DNA of 64,000 nt. Source: Streptomyces sp. 6-11-2. GTDB taxonomy: Bacteria > Actinomycetota > Actinomycetes > Streptomycetales > Streptomycetaceae. The translations under genes were made by a program, and so were the position numbers. Below the pieces are notes generated by a model. That model was given only the letters and a program-made list of their open reading frames with translations. It searched no databases and was not told where the DNA came from. Below, one piece after another: positions 8,737 through 18,188 of the stretch. Each line of letters starts with the position of its first letter. Position 1 is the stretch's first letter. The stretch spans positions 558,001 to 622,000 of the forward strand of contig NZ_BJOR01000001.1 in the NCBI RefSeq assembly GCF_006540305.1. The letters run 5' to 3'.

Positions 8737-9420
8737 CTATCGACGTGTGAGGTGCGTCGCGAAGCGGTGGGTGAGGGCGGTCGGGGCGGTGATGGCGGTG
8801 CCGACGACCACGCTGTGGGCGCCCCGGGCGAGCGCCTCGGCCGCCTCCTCGGGGGTGCCGATCCGTCCCTCGGCGACGACCGGGGTGCCGGTCGCGCGGG
8901 CGAGGGCGGCGACCAGTTCCAGGTCGGGGCCGGACTGGCGCGGGGAGCCGGGCGCGTATCCCGACAGGGTGGTGGAGACGAAGTCGGCGCCCTGCCGGGC
9001 GGCGAGCACGCCCTCCTCCAGCGTGGCGACGTCCGCCATGACCAGGGCGCCCGCGGAGTGCACGGCGGTCACGAGGTCGGCGAAGGAGCCGCCGTCCGGG
9101 CGCGGGCGCGCCGTGGCGTCCGCGGCGACCACGTGCGCGCCGGCCTCGGCGACGGCGAGGGCGTGGCGCACGGTCGGGGTGATGTAGACGCCGGTGTCGC
9201 CGTCCTTCCACAGCCCGATCACGGGCAGGGCGACGGCGGCGGCGACGGCGGCCACCACCTCGGGACCGTTGACGCGGACGGCCGCGGCGCCGCCGGCCTC
9301 GGCGGAGCGCGCCAGCCTGACCAGGGTCGCGGTGTCGCGCATCGGGTCGCCCTCGGGAGCCTGGCAGGAGACGATCAGCCGGCCGGCGACGGCGGTTACG
9401 GGCGAGGGGATCGTGGTCAT
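8737..9420 (-). CDS. nanE: N-acetylmannosamine-6-phosphate 2-epimerase
   Basis: A 227-residue TIM barrel. Motifs include LIVSCQAPEGDPM (the family has VSCQA near the start), GAAAVRVNGPE, VIGLWKDGD (catalytic Lys), ADATARPRP, MADVATLEEG and VVAEGRIGTPEEA. These identify NanE, which converts ManNAc-6-P to GlcNAc-6-P. The ATG at 9420 overlaps the nanK stop by four bases. The gap to nanT is about 60 bases. Its place after lyase and kinase genes confirms the sialate pathway. Confidence 0.92.
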   Translation of the reverse strand: MTTIPSPVTAVAGRLIVSCQAPEGDPMRDTATLVRLARSAEAGGAAAVRVNGPEVVAAVAAAVALPVIGLWKDGDTGVYITPTVRHALAVAEAGAHVVAADATARPRPDGGSFADLVTAVHSAGALVMADVATLEEGVLAARQGADFVSTTLSGYAPGSPRQSGPDLELVAALARATGTPVVAEGRIGTPEEAAEALARGAHSVVVGTAITAPTALTHRFATHLTRR

Positions 9421-10361
9421 CGGGGTCCTTCCGAGGAGTGCGGGGACGGGGTGCGGGCGAGCAGGGCCGCCCCCAGTACGGCCGCGTCGGATCCGAGGCG
9501 CGGCGGCACCGGGCGCAGATGGCGCAGGGGGGCCATCAGCTCGGCGCGGAAGGCGTCGGTCAGCGCGGACCAGTACAGGTCGCCGATCCGTGGCACGCCG
9601 CCGCCGATCACGACGCGGTGCGGGCCGAGCGCGTTGGCCAGGCCGCCGACGGCGCTTCCCGTGGCCCGCGCCCCGGTGGTGATCGCCTGTCGTGCGGTGG
9701 CGTCGCCCGCGGCGGCACGTTCCGCCACGGTCTGGAGGCGGTCGGCGGTCCGGCCGCTCAGGCGCTCGTACAGTGCGGTGATCGCGGGTCCCGAGGCGAT
9801 CGCCTCCAGGTGGCCGCTGCCGCCGCAGGTGCAGGGCAGGCCGGTGGCCTCGGGGCTCGGCACATGGCCCAGGTGGCCCGCGATGCCGGCGCTGCCGTGC
9901 AGCATCCGGCCGTCCACCGCGACGGCGCCGCCGACTCCGGTGCCCACGGCGACGTAGACGAGGGAGGCGGACGGGTCGCCGGCCTCGGCGAGTTCGGTGG
10001 CGGCCGTGGCGCGTACGTCGTTGTCGCAGGCGACCGGCAGCCCCGTACGGTCGGACAGGCCCGCGGCCAGCGCGGTGCCGGCCCATCCGGTGATGGAGTC
10101 GGTGGCGCTGGTGACGGTGCCGGTGCGCGGGTCCACGACACCGGCGGCGGCGACTCCGATCGCCCGGGCGCCGTGGTCCACCTCGCGGGCCGCGGCGGCG
10201 AGCGCGTCGAGCACGGCCCGCGCGCCCGCCCGCGCCGGTGTCGGGCGGGTGTGCCGGCGCAGCACCGTGCCGTCCGGGCCGACCAGGGCGGCCGCGATCT
10301 TGGTGCCGCCGAGGTCGAGTCCGATGACGGGAGCGGTGCCGGGGGCCGGGGGCCGCGTCAT
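9417..10361 (-). CDS. nanK: ROK-family N-acetylmannosamine kinase
   Basis: A 314-residue ROK kinase. GLDLGGTKIAA is the N-terminal ATP phosphate-binding motif, ACDNDVRA holds the catalytic Asp, and VAVGTGVGGA and GIAGHLGH are family signatures. The zinc site reads CTCGGSGH, with the usual third Cys replaced by His, as in some other ROK proteins. In this operon the likely reaction is ATP-dependent phosphorylation of ManNAc at C6. It overlaps nanA and nanE by four bases on each side. Confidence 0.88.
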   Translation of the reverse strand: MTRPPAPGTAPVIGLDLGGTKIAAALVGPDGTVLRRHTRPTPARAGARAVLDALAAAAREVDHGARAIGVAAAGVVDPRTGTVTSATDSITGWAGTALAAGLSDRTGLPVACDNDVRATAATELAEAGDPSASLVYVAVGTGVGGAVAVDGRMLHGSAGIAGHLGHVPSPEATGLPCTCGGSGHLEAIASGPAITALYERLSGRTADRLQTVAERAAAGDATARQAITTGARATGSAVGGLANALGPHRVVIGGGVPRIGDLYWSALTDAFRAELMAPLRHLRPVPPRLGSDAAVLGAALLARTPSPHSSEGPR

Positions 10362-11317
10362 CGGACCGGGGTGAGCCCGGCGGCGCGCAGCCGCGCGTCG
10401 ACCTCGGCGACGGGCGCGGCGCCCAGCTGGATCTGCGGGAAGGCGGTGTCGCCGCAGTCGATGACGCCCAGCAGGCGCAGGGCCGCCTTGAACGCGCCCA
10501 GCGCGGAGGAACTGCGGCCCATCTCGGCCTCGGGGCCCGCGTCGACCATGGCGAACAGGCCGGCGAGCCGCTCCTGCTCCTTGACGGCCAGCGTCCAGTC
10601 ACCCGTCCGGGCGGCCTCGTAGAGCCGGACGTAGCCGGCGGGGTCGACGTTGCCCAGGCCGGGGACGACGCCGTCGGCGCCGGCCAGCAGCGCCGCGTCG
10701 ACGGTCAGCTCGGAGCCGGTGAGGACGGAGAAGGCGGGCGCGGGTCCCTCGGCGCGGCCCTGGCGTCCGCCGAGTGCGACGAGCAGGCGGCGCAGGGAGC
10801 CCTCGTCGCCGCTGCTGTCCTTGAGGCCGGCCAGGGTGCCGTCGGCGGCCAGTTCGAGGATCAGGGCGGTCGACAGCTTGCTGTGCACGGAGACCGGCAG
10901 GTCGTAGGCGAACAGCGGCAGGTCCACCGTCTGGCGGATCCGGCGGAAGTGGGCGGCGATCTCCCGGGGGTGGGTGCGGGTGTAGAAGGGCGCGGTGACC
11001 ACCAGTGCGTCCGCGCCGAGCTGGGCCGCCTCGCGGGCGTGGTCGAGGACGCGGGGGGTGGTGGTGTCGATGACGCCCGCGAGGACCGGTACCCGTCCGT
11101 CGACCGCGTTGACCACCGTCTCCAGGGCGGTGCCGCGCTGCTCGTCGGTGAGGTAGGCGACCTCGCTGGTCGAGCCGAGGGCGAAGAGCCCGTGGACACC
11201 GCCGCCGAGCAGGTGCTCGACCAGCCGGGCCAGGGAGGCCGTGTCGACCTCGCCGTGGGCGTCGAGCGGGGTGCACACGGGCGGGACGACTCCGCGCAGG
11301 GGTGCGGTCAGAGGCAT
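10358..11317 (-). CDS. nanA: N-acetylneuraminate lyase (DHDPS family)
   Basis: A 319-residue class I aldolase. GSTSEVAYL near residue 48 is the substrate carboxylate loop, FAYDLPVSV holds the catalytic Tyr, and GLKDSSGD the Schiff-base Lys. These fit the DHDPS/NanA family, and the operon partners NanE, NanK and NanT make N-acetylneuraminate lyase the best assignment (sialate to ManNAc plus pyruvate). On sequence alone a related keto-sugar-acid aldolase would be possible. It is the first gene of its operon, with a palindromic operator 67-85 bases upstream. Confidence 0.85.
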   Translation of the reverse strand: MPLTAPLRGVVPPVCTPLDAHGEVDTASLARLVEHLLGGGVHGLFALGSTSEVAYLTDEQRGTALETVVNAVDGRVPVLAGVIDTTTPRVLDHAREAAQLGADALVVTAPFYTRTHPREIAAHFRRIRQTVDLPLFAYDLPVSVHSKLSTALILELAADGTLAGLKDSSGDEGSLRRLLVALGGRQGRAEGPAPAFSVLTGSELTVDAALLAGADGVVPGLGNVDPAGYVRLYEAARTGDWTLAVKEQERLAGLFAMVDAGPEAEMGRSSSALGAFKAALRLLGVIDCGDTAFPQIQLGAAPVAEVDARLRAAGLTPVR

Positions 11318-11383
11318 GGGGGCTACTCCATGGGCTGGAAGACGGAACTGCTGATCGCGGCCGGCTGCTCCGCGAAAGCGACG

Positions 11384-11402
11384 TCAGATGTCTGACGTCT
11401 GA
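11384..11402. promoter_or_regulatory. Putative operator of the nan operon
   Basis: TCAGATGTCTGACGTCTGA upstream of nanA consists of two overlapping near-palindromes built from TCAGA/TCTGA half-sites, the same half-sites as the perfect palindrome at 12365-12378 before the transporter operon. This shared unit is best explained as the binding site of the FadR/GntR regulator encoded between them. Confidence 0.7.
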
Positions 11403-11536
11403 ACAATAAGACGCAGCCGCCCGGGTCGGTCAAGAGGGGGATGGCTCACACTCTCGATTCCGACCCGGGCGGCAAGTCCCCGTGAGGGAACGACGTCCGG
11501 GGCCCGCGGTCGCGGGCGGGCCGCCCCGGTGACAGG

Positions 11537-12310
11537 TCAGGCGGTGCGCTCGACCTCGCCCACCGCACCCCGGCCCGCCTGCGCCTGAGCCTCCGTCAGC
11601 CGCCGGCGCACCGGCGCGTAGTGGCCGGAGAGGGCGCGCACGAATCCCTCGGCGTCCCCCTGCCTGGCCGCCCGCACGATGGCGCGGTGGTCGGCGATGG
11701 TTCCCGCCTCGGCCTCCTCGGAGATCCCCTCCAGTTGCGGCGCGACGATGGCGTAGACGTCCCAGAAGGCCAGCGAGAGCTGGCTGACCAGCTCGTTCTG
11801 GAGCGGTTCCATCAGTCGCTCGTGGAAGGCCCGGTCGCATTCCGCGAAGCCGCGGTCGTCGTGGGCGCCGCGACGGTCCATCTCGTCGACGAGGGCGTCG
11901 AGAGCGTCGAGATCCTCGGACCCGAGCGTCGCCATGATGCGTGCGGCCATGCCGCGTTCGATCAGCTCGCGCACCTCGATCAGCTCGGACAGGATCCGGA
12001 AGTCGTCCTTGGGGCTGAGCAGACCGCGGAAGGCCAGACCCTCCACCAGCGCGGACAGGCTCAGCCGGCCGACATAGGTGCCATGACCGCGCCGCACCTC
12101 GACGATGTCCAGCACCGCCAGGGTCTTCACGGCCTCGCGGACGCTGGACCGGCTGGCACCGAGGGCGGCGCACAGCTCCGCCTCCGACGGCAGCGGGTCT
12201 CCCGGCTTGAGGTGATTGTCGAGGATGTAGCTCTTGATCGCCTCCGAGACCTCCTGACGCAGTGACGGCCTGGCCGCCGCCCGGACCTCTTGCGGACGCG
12301 ACGAATTCAC
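11537..12310 (-). CDS. GntR/FadR-type transcriptional regulator (probable NanR)
   Basis: A 257-residue protein. Residues ~20-85 are a winged helix-turn-helix with [20 protein letters not shown] and RRGHGTYVG. The rest is an FCD ligand-binding domain, with a putative metal-binding Asp/His set in [10 protein letters not shown] and [12 protein letters not shown]. It lies between the nan operon and the divergent ABC transporter, both preceded by TCAGAC/T-type palindromes, and so is likely the sialate-responsive repressor. The GTG at 12310 is preferred because AGGGG lies about 9 nt upstream; a GTG at 12346 would add 12 residues. Confidence 0.82.
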   Translation of the reverse strand: MNSSRPQEVRAAARPSLRQEVSEAIKSYILDNHLKPGDPLPSEAELCAALGASRSSVREAVKTLAVLDIVEVRRGHGTYVGRLSLSALVEGLAFRGLLSPKDDFRILSELIEVRELIERGMAARIMATLGSEDLDALDALVDEMDRRGAHDDRGFAECDRAFHERLMEPLQNELVSQLSLAFWDVYAIVAPQLEGISEEAEAGTIADHRAIVRAARQGDAEGFVRALSGHYAPVRRRLTEAQAQAGRGAVGEVERTA

Positions 12311-12364
12311 CTCTTGACCCCTTCTGCTCAACGAAGCTACCTTCACAGCCTATCAAGGTCGGAC

Positions 12365-12378
12365 ATCAGACGTCTGAT
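12365..12378. promoter_or_regulatory. Perfect 14-bp operator palindrome
   Basis: ATCAGACGTCTGAT is a perfect inverted repeat in the 128-base divergent region between the FadR-type regulator and the transporter gene. The half-site recurs at 11384-11402 upstream of nanA. Binding by the neighbouring regulator and autoregulation are inferred. Confidence 0.78.
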
Positions 12379-12438
12379 GGCGCGGCCCCAATTCCTCTAC
12401 CGTTTCCTGGCTTTGTGCCGCCCCAGGAGGGACCCCAC

Positions 12439-14037
12439 GTGTCGTACAAGACGCCCGTCGGCATGGATCGTCGCAGATTCCTGCGCTACGCGAGCGCCCT
12501 CGGGGCCGCCTCGGCCCTGACCGCCTCGATCTCCGCGTGCAGCGGCCCGGCCTCGACCGGCTCGAACACCGGCGCGAGCAGCGGAGGAGGCGCGGACACC
12601 ATCGAGACGGGTATCTCCTACCCGCTCTCGACCGGCTTCGACCCGATGATCGCCTCGGGCGCCACCCCGATCGCGGCCAACCTGCACGTCTTCGAGGGCC
12701 TGGTCGATCTGGACCCGGCCACGCTCCAGGCCCGGCCCGGTCTGGCCACCGCGCTGCCCATCAAGGTGAACGCCACCACCTACCGCGCCACCCTGCGCGA
12801 GGGCGCCACCTTCCACGACGGCTCCGACGTCACCTCCGAGGACGTCGTCCACAGCTTCGAGCGGATCCTCGACGAGAAGAACGCCTCCCTGATGGCGCAG
12901 TTCCTGCCGTTCCTCGACTCGGTCGAGGCGGTCGACGCCAGGACGGTCGAGTTCAAGCTGAAGTACCCCTTCGCGCTGTTCCCCGGCCGCGTCTCGGTCG
13001 CCAAGATCGTTCCGAAGAAGCTGGTGGAGGCGGACCAGAAGGGCTTCGACGCCCTGCCCGTGGGTTCGGGCCCCTACCGGATGGTCTCGGCGACCCGCGA
13101 GGACAAGATCGTCTTCGAGGCGTACGACAAGTACAACGGCAGCCACCCGGCCAAGGCCAAGAAGATGGTCTGGCGCCTGGTCTCCGACCCCGCCGCCCGG
13201 GTCAGCGCCATGGAGTCGGGCCGGGTGCAGGCCATCGAGGACGTGCCCTACCTGGACGTGGACCGCCTCGCCAGGAAGGCGAAGGTCGAGTCCGTGCAGT
13301 CCTTCGGCCTGCTCTTCCTGATGTTCAACTGCAAGCAGAAGCCCTTCGACGACAAGCGGGTGCGCCAGGCGCTCCACTACGCGCTGGACACCGACAAGCT
13401 CATCACCACGGCCATGGCCGGCAACGGCTCGGCCGCCCGCAGCTACCTCCAGCCCACCCACCCCGACTTCCAGCAGGCCGCCACGGTCTACGGGCACGAC
13501 CCGGCCAGGGCCAGGAAGCTGCTCGGCGAGGCCGGCGTCAAGAACCTCAAGGTCACCCTGCTCACCACCGACACCGGCTGGGTCAAGGACGTGGCCCCGC
13601 TGGTCAAGGAGAGCTGGGACGCCATCGGCGTGAAGACCACGCTGAGCATCGGCCAGTCCTCCGCCCAGTACGCCAAGGTGGACGCCGGCTCCTACACGGT
13701 CCTCCTCGCCCCCGGCGACCCGTCCGTCTTCGGCAACGACGTCGACCTGCTGATGCGCTGGTACTACTCCGGGCTGTGGCCCGAGAGCCGCTACGGCTGG
13801 GGCGGGACCGCCGCGTACAAGAGGGTCAACTCCCTGCTGGACAAGGCCGCCCAGGCCACCGACGAGGCCACGCGCAAGGACCTGTGGGGCCAGGCCGTCG
13901 ACCTGGTCGCGGACGAGGCCGCCCTCTACCCCGTCCTGCACCGCAAGCTGCCCACGGCCTGGAACGACAAGGCGCTGAAGGGCTTCGAGCCGCTGCCGAC
14001 CACGGGCCTGTCCCTCCTGGACGTCAGCCGCGCCTGA
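12439..14037 (+). CDS. ABC transporter substrate-binding lipoprotein (family 5), probably for sialic acid
   Basis: A 532-residue secreted protein. The N-terminus has a Tat-like pair in [11 protein letters not shown] followed by a hydrophobic stretch and a lipobox around SISACSG, so it is a lipoprotein, probably Tat-exported. The mature part is family 5 (DppA/OppA): [15 protein letters not shown] is the conserved signature. Members of this family serve peptides, nickel and, in SatA/SiaE systems, sialic acid; context next to nan genes favours sialate. The GTG at 12439 is chosen for GGAGGG 7 nt upstream. A strong stem-loop follows the stop, probably setting its expression above that of the permeases. 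Confidence 0.85.
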   Translation: MSYKTPVGMDRRRFLRYASALGAASALTASISACSGPASTGSNTGASSGGGADTIETGISYPLSTGFDPMIASGATPIAANLHVFEGLVDLDPATLQARPGLATALPIKVNATTYRATLREGATFHDGSDVTSEDVVHSFERILDEKNASLMAQFLPFLDSVEAVDARTVEFKLKYPFALFPGRVSVAKIVPKKLVEADQKGFDALPVGSGPYRMVSATREDKIVFEAYDKYNGSHPAKAKKMVWRLVSDPAARVSAMESGRVQAIEDVPYLDVDRLARKAKVESVQSFGLLFLMFNCKQKPFDDKRVRQALHYALDTDKLITTAMAGNGSAARSYLQPTHPDFQQAATVYGHDPARARKLLGEAGVKNLKVTLLTTDTGWVKDVAPLVKESWDAIGVKTTLSIGQSSAQYAKVDAGSYTVLLAPGDPSVFGNDVDLLMRWYYSGLWPESRYGWGGTAAYKRVNSLLDKAAQATDEATRKDLWGQAVDLVADEAALYPVLHRKLPTAWNDKALKGFEPLPTTGLSLLDVSRA

Positions 14038-14058
14038 CCCGCGTCTGACCCCGGAGCC

Positions 14059-14095
14059 GCGGCAGCCGCCCGGCCCCCCGCCGGGCGGCTGCCGC
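14059..14095 (+). terminator. Perfect 15-bp stem-loop inside the transporter operon
   Basis: GCGGCAGCCGCCCGG (14059-14073) and its exact complement (14081-14095) enclose a 7-nt loop. It sits 22 bases after the binding-protein stop and 35 bases before the permease start. Such intercistronic hairpins typically act as attenuators or mRNA 3' stabilisers that raise binding-protein yield. Confidence 0.75.
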
Positions 14096-14129
14096 GCCCC
14101 GGAGCCCTCCCCTTCCCTAGGAACCCACG

Positions 14130-15080
14130 ATGGTCACATTCCTCCGGCTCGCGCTGCGCCGTCTGGCGATCATGCCGGTGATGATCCTCGGCATCACGCT
14201 GCTCGTCTTCGTGGTGCTTCAGTTCTCACCCGTCGACCCCGCCTACAACGCCCTGGGCGACGGCGCCTCGGCCGCGGCCCGTGCCGCCTTCGCCGAGGCC
14301 AACGGCCTCAACGACCCACTGCCGGTGCGCTACGTCCGCTTCCTCGGCCAGCTGCTCAGCGGCGACCTCGGCTCCACCGTGCCGCCCAGCCAGCCGGTGC
14401 TCGACCGGATCTCCGTCGCGCTGCCCCTCACCATCCAGCTCACCGCCCTGGGCCTGGTGATCGCGATCGTCCTCGCCCTCGTGCTCGGCGTGACGGGCGC
14501 GGTCTTCCGGGACCGCTGGCCCGACCAGCTCACCCGTGTGCTGTCGATCGCGGGCGTCGCGGTCCCGTCGTTCTGGCTCGGGGTGCTGCTCATCCAGCAG
14601 TTCGCCCTGAACAGCCCGGTGTTCCCCACCGGCGGCTACGTCAACCCGGCCGACTCCTTCAGCGGCTGGCTCAGGTCCATGGCCCTGCCGGCCTTCGCCC
14701 TCGCCGTCCCCGTGGCGGCCTCGCTGGCCCGTCTGGTGCGGACCTCCATGGTGGCCGAGCTGGACCGCGACTACGTACGCACCGCCACCGGCAACGGACT
14801 GCCCCGCCACGTCGTCGTCCGGGGCGTGCTCCGCAACGCGCTCATCACTCCGCTGACCGTGCTCGGCGTACGGGTGGGCTACCTGCTCAGCGGCGCGGTC
14901 GTGATCGAGACGATCTTCGACCTGCCCGGCATGGGCAAGCTGATCCTCGAGGGGGTCACCGGAGGCGACGTCGCCCTCGTCCAGGGCACCGTGCTCACCA
15001 TCGCCGTCGCCTTCCTGGTCGTCAACGTCGTCGTCGACCTGCTGTACCTGCTGGTCAACCCGCGTATCAGGACGGTGTGA
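14130..15080 (+). CDS. Dpp/Opp-type ABC permease, DppB-like
   Basis: A 316-residue membrane protein with about six transmembrane segments starting at LAIMPVMILGITLLVFVVLQ. The conserved EAA-loop region is present as ARLVRTSMVAELDRDYVRTA with GLPRHVVVRGVLRNAL, which contacts the ATPase. The end LLYLLVNPRIRTV is typical of DppB proteins. It is separated from the fused permease-ATPase gene by one base. Substrate is inferred from the nan neighbourhood. Confidence 0.88.
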   Translation: MVTFLRLALRRLAIMPVMILGITLLVFVVLQFSPVDPAYNALGDGASAAARAAFAEANGLNDPLPVRYVRFLGQLLSGDLGSTVPPSQPVLDRISVALPLTIQLTALGLVIAIVLALVLGVTGAVFRDRWPDQLTRVLSIAGVAVPSFWLGVLLIQQFALNSPVFPTGGYVNPADSFSGWLRSMALPAFALAVPVAASLARLVRTSMVAELDRDYVRTATGNGLPRHVVVRGVLRNALITPLTVLGVRVGYLLSGAVVIETIFDLPGMGKLILEGVTGGDVALVQGTVLTIAVAFLVVNVVVDLLYLLVNPRIRTV

Positions 15081-15081
15081 C

Positions 15082-17181
15082 ATGTTCCCCAGAAGCGGTC
15101 TCGTCACGAGACTGTCCCGCCCCGGCATCCGGTTCCGGGCACTTCCCCTGTCCTCGCGCCTCGCCCTGGGCGTGCTGGGGATCGTGGTCCTCGCCGCCGT
15201 GTTCGCGCCGCTGATCGCCGCCGATCCGCTCGCCACCGGCATCCCCGTGCAGGCACCCGGCGGCGCCCACTGGTTCGGCACCGACCGGGTCGGCCGGGAC
15301 GTCTTCGCCCGTGTGGTCTACGGCGCCCGGTACTCCCTGGTCATCGGCCTGGGCTCGACCGCCGCCGCACTCGTGCTGGGCGCGGTCCTCGGCTCGCTCG
15401 CCGCCACCTCGCGCAAACTGGGCGACGAGTCGGTGATGCGCACGCTCGACATCGTCATGGCCTTCCCGCCGATCGCGCTGGCGGCCGTGCTGGTCACCGT
15501 CTTCGGCACCAGCCTGCCGGTGCTCATCCTGTGCATCGCCTTCGTCTACATGCCCTCGCTCGCCCGCGTGGTGCGCGCCAACGTCATGGCGCAGTACGGC
15601 GAGGACTACGTGGCCGCCGAGAAGGTGATCGGCGCCCGCCGCGCGTACATCGTCGTCCGCCACGTGGCCGTCAACTGCGCCGCGCCCGTCATGGTGTTCG
15701 CCACGGTGCTGGTCGCCGACGCCATCATCTTCGAGGCCAGCCTGTCCTTCATCGGCGCCGGTGTGCAGGACCCCGACCCCAGCTGGGGCAACGTCCTGTC
15801 CTACGGCCGGCAGATCCTGCTGTCGGGCGGCTGGTGGGCCACCCTGCTGCCCGGACTGGTGCTGCTGGCGACCGTGCTCGCCCTGAACATCCTGTCCGAG
15901 GGCCTCACCGACGCGGCGGCGGCACCGTCCGACGCGCGCGCCGACGACGGGGATCCGCGGTCCGGGGCGTCTTCCGCGACGGGGTCCGCGACGTCCTCCG
16001 TGAATGGGTCCGCCACGTCCGCCAATGGCGGTTCCGGCGAGTCCGCCGGTGCCGCCGGTGCCGTTGATCCTGCCGGTTCCGCCCAGTCCGACGGCGGTGC
16101 TCGGCCGGGCGTCACCCCGGTCGATCCGGTCGCCGCGGCGGACGTCGACGCCGCGCTCGCCCGGCTGTCGGCGCGTGTGCTGAGCGGTCCGCCCGCGGTC
16201 ACGCCGGTCGCCGGCGACGCGGCCGAACTCCTGGCCGTGAAGGACCTGACCATCCGTTTCCCCGACCGCTACGGCGACACCCGGGTCGTGGACGGCATCT
16301 CCTTCTCGGTCCGCGAGGGCGAGACCCTCGGCCTGGTCGGCGAGTCGGGCTGCGGCAAGAGCATCACCAGCCTGGCCGTCATGGGGCTGCTGGCCCGCAA
16401 CGCCGAGGTCGGCGGGCGCGTCGAGTACCGCGGCCGGAACCTCCTGGAGCTCGGCCCCCGGCAGCGCCGGGCCCTCAACGGCCCGGAGATCGCCATGGTC
16501 TACCAGGACGCGCTCTCCTCGCTGAACCCCTCGGTGCTCGTCGGCCGGCAGCTGAAGCAGCTCACCAGCCGCGGCGGTACGCAGACCCCGGCCGGACTCC
16601 TCGAACTGGTCGGCCTCGATCCGCGGCGGACCCTGCGCAGCTACCCGCACGAACTCTCCGGCGGCCAGCGTCAGCGCGTACTGATCGCCATGGCGCTCTC
16701 GCGCAGCCCCCGCCTCCTGATCGCGGACGAACCGACCACCGCGCTCGACGTCACGGTCCAGGCCCAGGTGGTGGAGCTGCTCGAACGGCTCCGCGACGAG
16801 CTCGGCTTCGCGATGATCCTCGTCTCCCACGACCTGGCGCTCGTCGGCGATCTGTCACACCGGATCGCGGTGATGTACGCCGGCCAGGTCGCGGAGGTCG
16901 CCGAGACCCGGTCGCTGCTTTCCGCGCCCGCCCACCCCTACACCCGCGGGCTGCTCGGCTCGGTGGTGTCGCTGGAGGCGGGCGCCGAGCGGCTGCACCA
17001 GATCCCCGGCATCGTCCCGGCCCCCCGACGCTTCGGGGACGGCTGCCGGTTCGCCTCGCGCTGCGCCGCGGCGACCGATCTGTGCCGCACCACCCCGCCC
17101 CTGCCCGGCGGCGGGCCCGACCACAGCACCGCGTGCCACCACCCCGTGCCGGCCGCCCTGCTTCAGGAGAGCACCCGATGA
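15082..17181 (+). CDS. Fused DppC-type permease and DppD-type ATPase
   Basis: A 699-residue fusion. Residues ~1-280 are a DppC permease with several hydrophobic helices and the coupling loop ARVVRANVMAQYGEDYVAAE. Residues ~285-375 are a Ser/Ala/Gly/Asp-rich linker. Residues ~380-699 are an ABC ATPase with Walker A GESGCGKS (~418), signature LSGGQRQRV (~525), Walker B LLIADEPTTALD and switch His in LVSHDLAL. The C-terminal Cys-rich tail (CRFASRCAAATDLC) is typical of DppD/OppD. No frameshift is apparent: the frame is open throughout. Permease-ATPase fusion is known in Sat-type sialate transporters. Its stop overlaps the next ATPase by four bases. Confidence 0.88.
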   Translation: MFPRSGLVTRLSRPGIRFRALPLSSRLALGVLGIVVLAAVFAPLIAADPLATGIPVQAPGGAHWFGTDRVGRDVFARVVYGARYSLVIGLGSTAAALVLGAVLGSLAATSRKLGDESVMRTLDIVMAFPPIALAAVLVTVFGTSLPVLILCIAFVYMPSLARVVRANVMAQYGEDYVAAEKVIGARRAYIVVRHVAVNCAAPVMVFATVLVADAIIFEASLSFIGAGVQDPDPSWGNVLSYGRQILLSGGWWATLLPGLVLLATVLALNILSEGLTDAAAAPSDARADDGDPRSGASSATGSATSSVNGSATSANGGSGESAGAAGAVDPAGSAQSDGGARPGVTPVDPVAAADVDAALARLSARVLSGPPAVTPVAGDAAELLAVKDLTIRFPDRYGDTRVVDGISFSVREGETLGLVGESGCGKSITSLAVMGLLARNAEVGGRVEYRGRNLLELGPRQRRALNGPEIAMVYQDALSSLNPSVLVGRQLKQLTSRGGTQTPAGLLELVGLDPRRTLRSYPHELSGGQRQRVLIAMALSRSPRLLIADEPTTALDVTVQAQVVELLERLRDELGFAMILVSHDLALVGDLSHRIAVMYAGQVAEVAETRSLLSAPAHPYTRGLLGSVVSLEAGAERLHQIPGIVPAPRRFGDGCRFASRCAAATDLCRTTPPLPGGGPDHSTACHHPVPAALLQESTR

Positions 17182-18149
17182 TCCGGCTCGACCACGTACA
17201 CGTACGCCACAAGGCCCGCGGCGGCGGCCTGTTCGACCGGAGCCACGTGCACGCCCTGACCGACGCCTCGCTGGAGGTCGGGCGCGGGGAGATCGTCGGC
17301 CTGGTCGGCGAGTCCGGCTGCGGCAAGTCGACCCTGGCCCGGGTGCTCACCGGTCTGCAACGGCCCACCGAGGGCACGGTCACCTTCCACGGCGAGGACC
17401 TGTGGGCGATGCCCGGTGCCCGGCGGCGCGACGAGTTCGGCTCCTGCGTCGGCGTCGTCTTCCAGGACCCGTCGACCGCCCTGAACCCCCGGCTGCCGGT
17501 GGGCCGGATCCTGCGCGACCCGCTGGACGTGCACCGGCGGGGCGACGACAAGGCACGCGACGCACGGGTCGAGGAGCTGCTGGACCTGGTCGGCCTGCCC
17601 GCGCACACCCTGCGGGCCCTGCCGGGACAGCTCTCGGGCGGGCAGCGCCAGCGCGTCGCCATCGCCCGCGCGCTCGCCCTGGAACCGGAGTTGATCGTCG
17701 CCGACGAGCCGACCAGCGCACTCGACGTGTCGGTACGCGCGCAGGTCCTGAACCTGCTGGTGGACCTGCGGGACCGGCTGAACCTCGGCATGGTGTTCAT
17801 CTCGCACGACATCCAGACCGTGCGGCACCTCGCCGACCGGCTCGCCGTGCTCTACCTCGGCCGGATCGTGGAGGAGGGTCCGGCGGGGCGCGTCGCCGCC
17901 TCCCCCGCGCACCCGTACACCCAGGCCCTGCTGTCGGCCACCCCGAGCCTGATGGAGCGCAGCGAACGCATCGTGCTGCACGGCCCGGTGCCGTCGGCGG
18001 TCAACCCGCCGCCCGGCTGCCCCTTCAGCACCCGCTGCTGGAAGGCCGACGACGCCTGCGCGACCGCCTTCCCCGCGGCCGGGTCCGACCCCGGCGAGTC
18101 CCACCGGTGGCACTGCGTCCATCCGCAGACCGAGGACGACCGGTCGTAG
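17178..18149 (+). CDS. Dpp/Opp-type ABC transporter ATPase, DppF-like
   Basis: A 323-residue ATPase. Walker A GESGCGKS lies near residue 46, the Q-loop is VFQDPSTALNPR, the signature LSGGQRQRV, Walker B LIVADEPTSALD, and the switch His is in FISHDIQTV. A C-terminal Cys-rich tail (CPFSTRCWKADDAC) follows, as in oligopeptide-type ATPases. It pairs with the ATPase half of the preceding fusion to energise the transporter. The ATG at 17178 overlaps the previous stop as ATGA. Confidence 0.9.
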   Translation: MIRLDHVHVRHKARGGGLFDRSHVHALTDASLEVGRGEIVGLVGESGCGKSTLARVLTGLQRPTEGTVTFHGEDLWAMPGARRRDEFGSCVGVVFQDPSTALNPRLPVGRILRDPLDVHRRGDDKARDARVEELLDLVGLPAHTLRALPGQLSGGQRQRVAIARALALEPELIVADEPTSALDVSVRAQVLNLLVDLRDRLNLGMVFISHDIQTVRHLADRLAVLYLGRIVEEGPAGRVAASPAHPYTQALLSATPSLMERSERIVLHGPVPSAVNPPPGCPFSTRCWKADDACATAFPAAGSDPGESHRWHCVHPQTEDDRS

Positions 18150-18188
18150 GGACGACTTCGCGTACGGGCCCTCTCCTCCACCTTTCCC

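Noticed and set aside
11470..11536. Terminator hairpin after the FadR-type regulator
   Set aside because: Only short GC-rich complementary stretches with an impossible loop size were found; not enough for a call.
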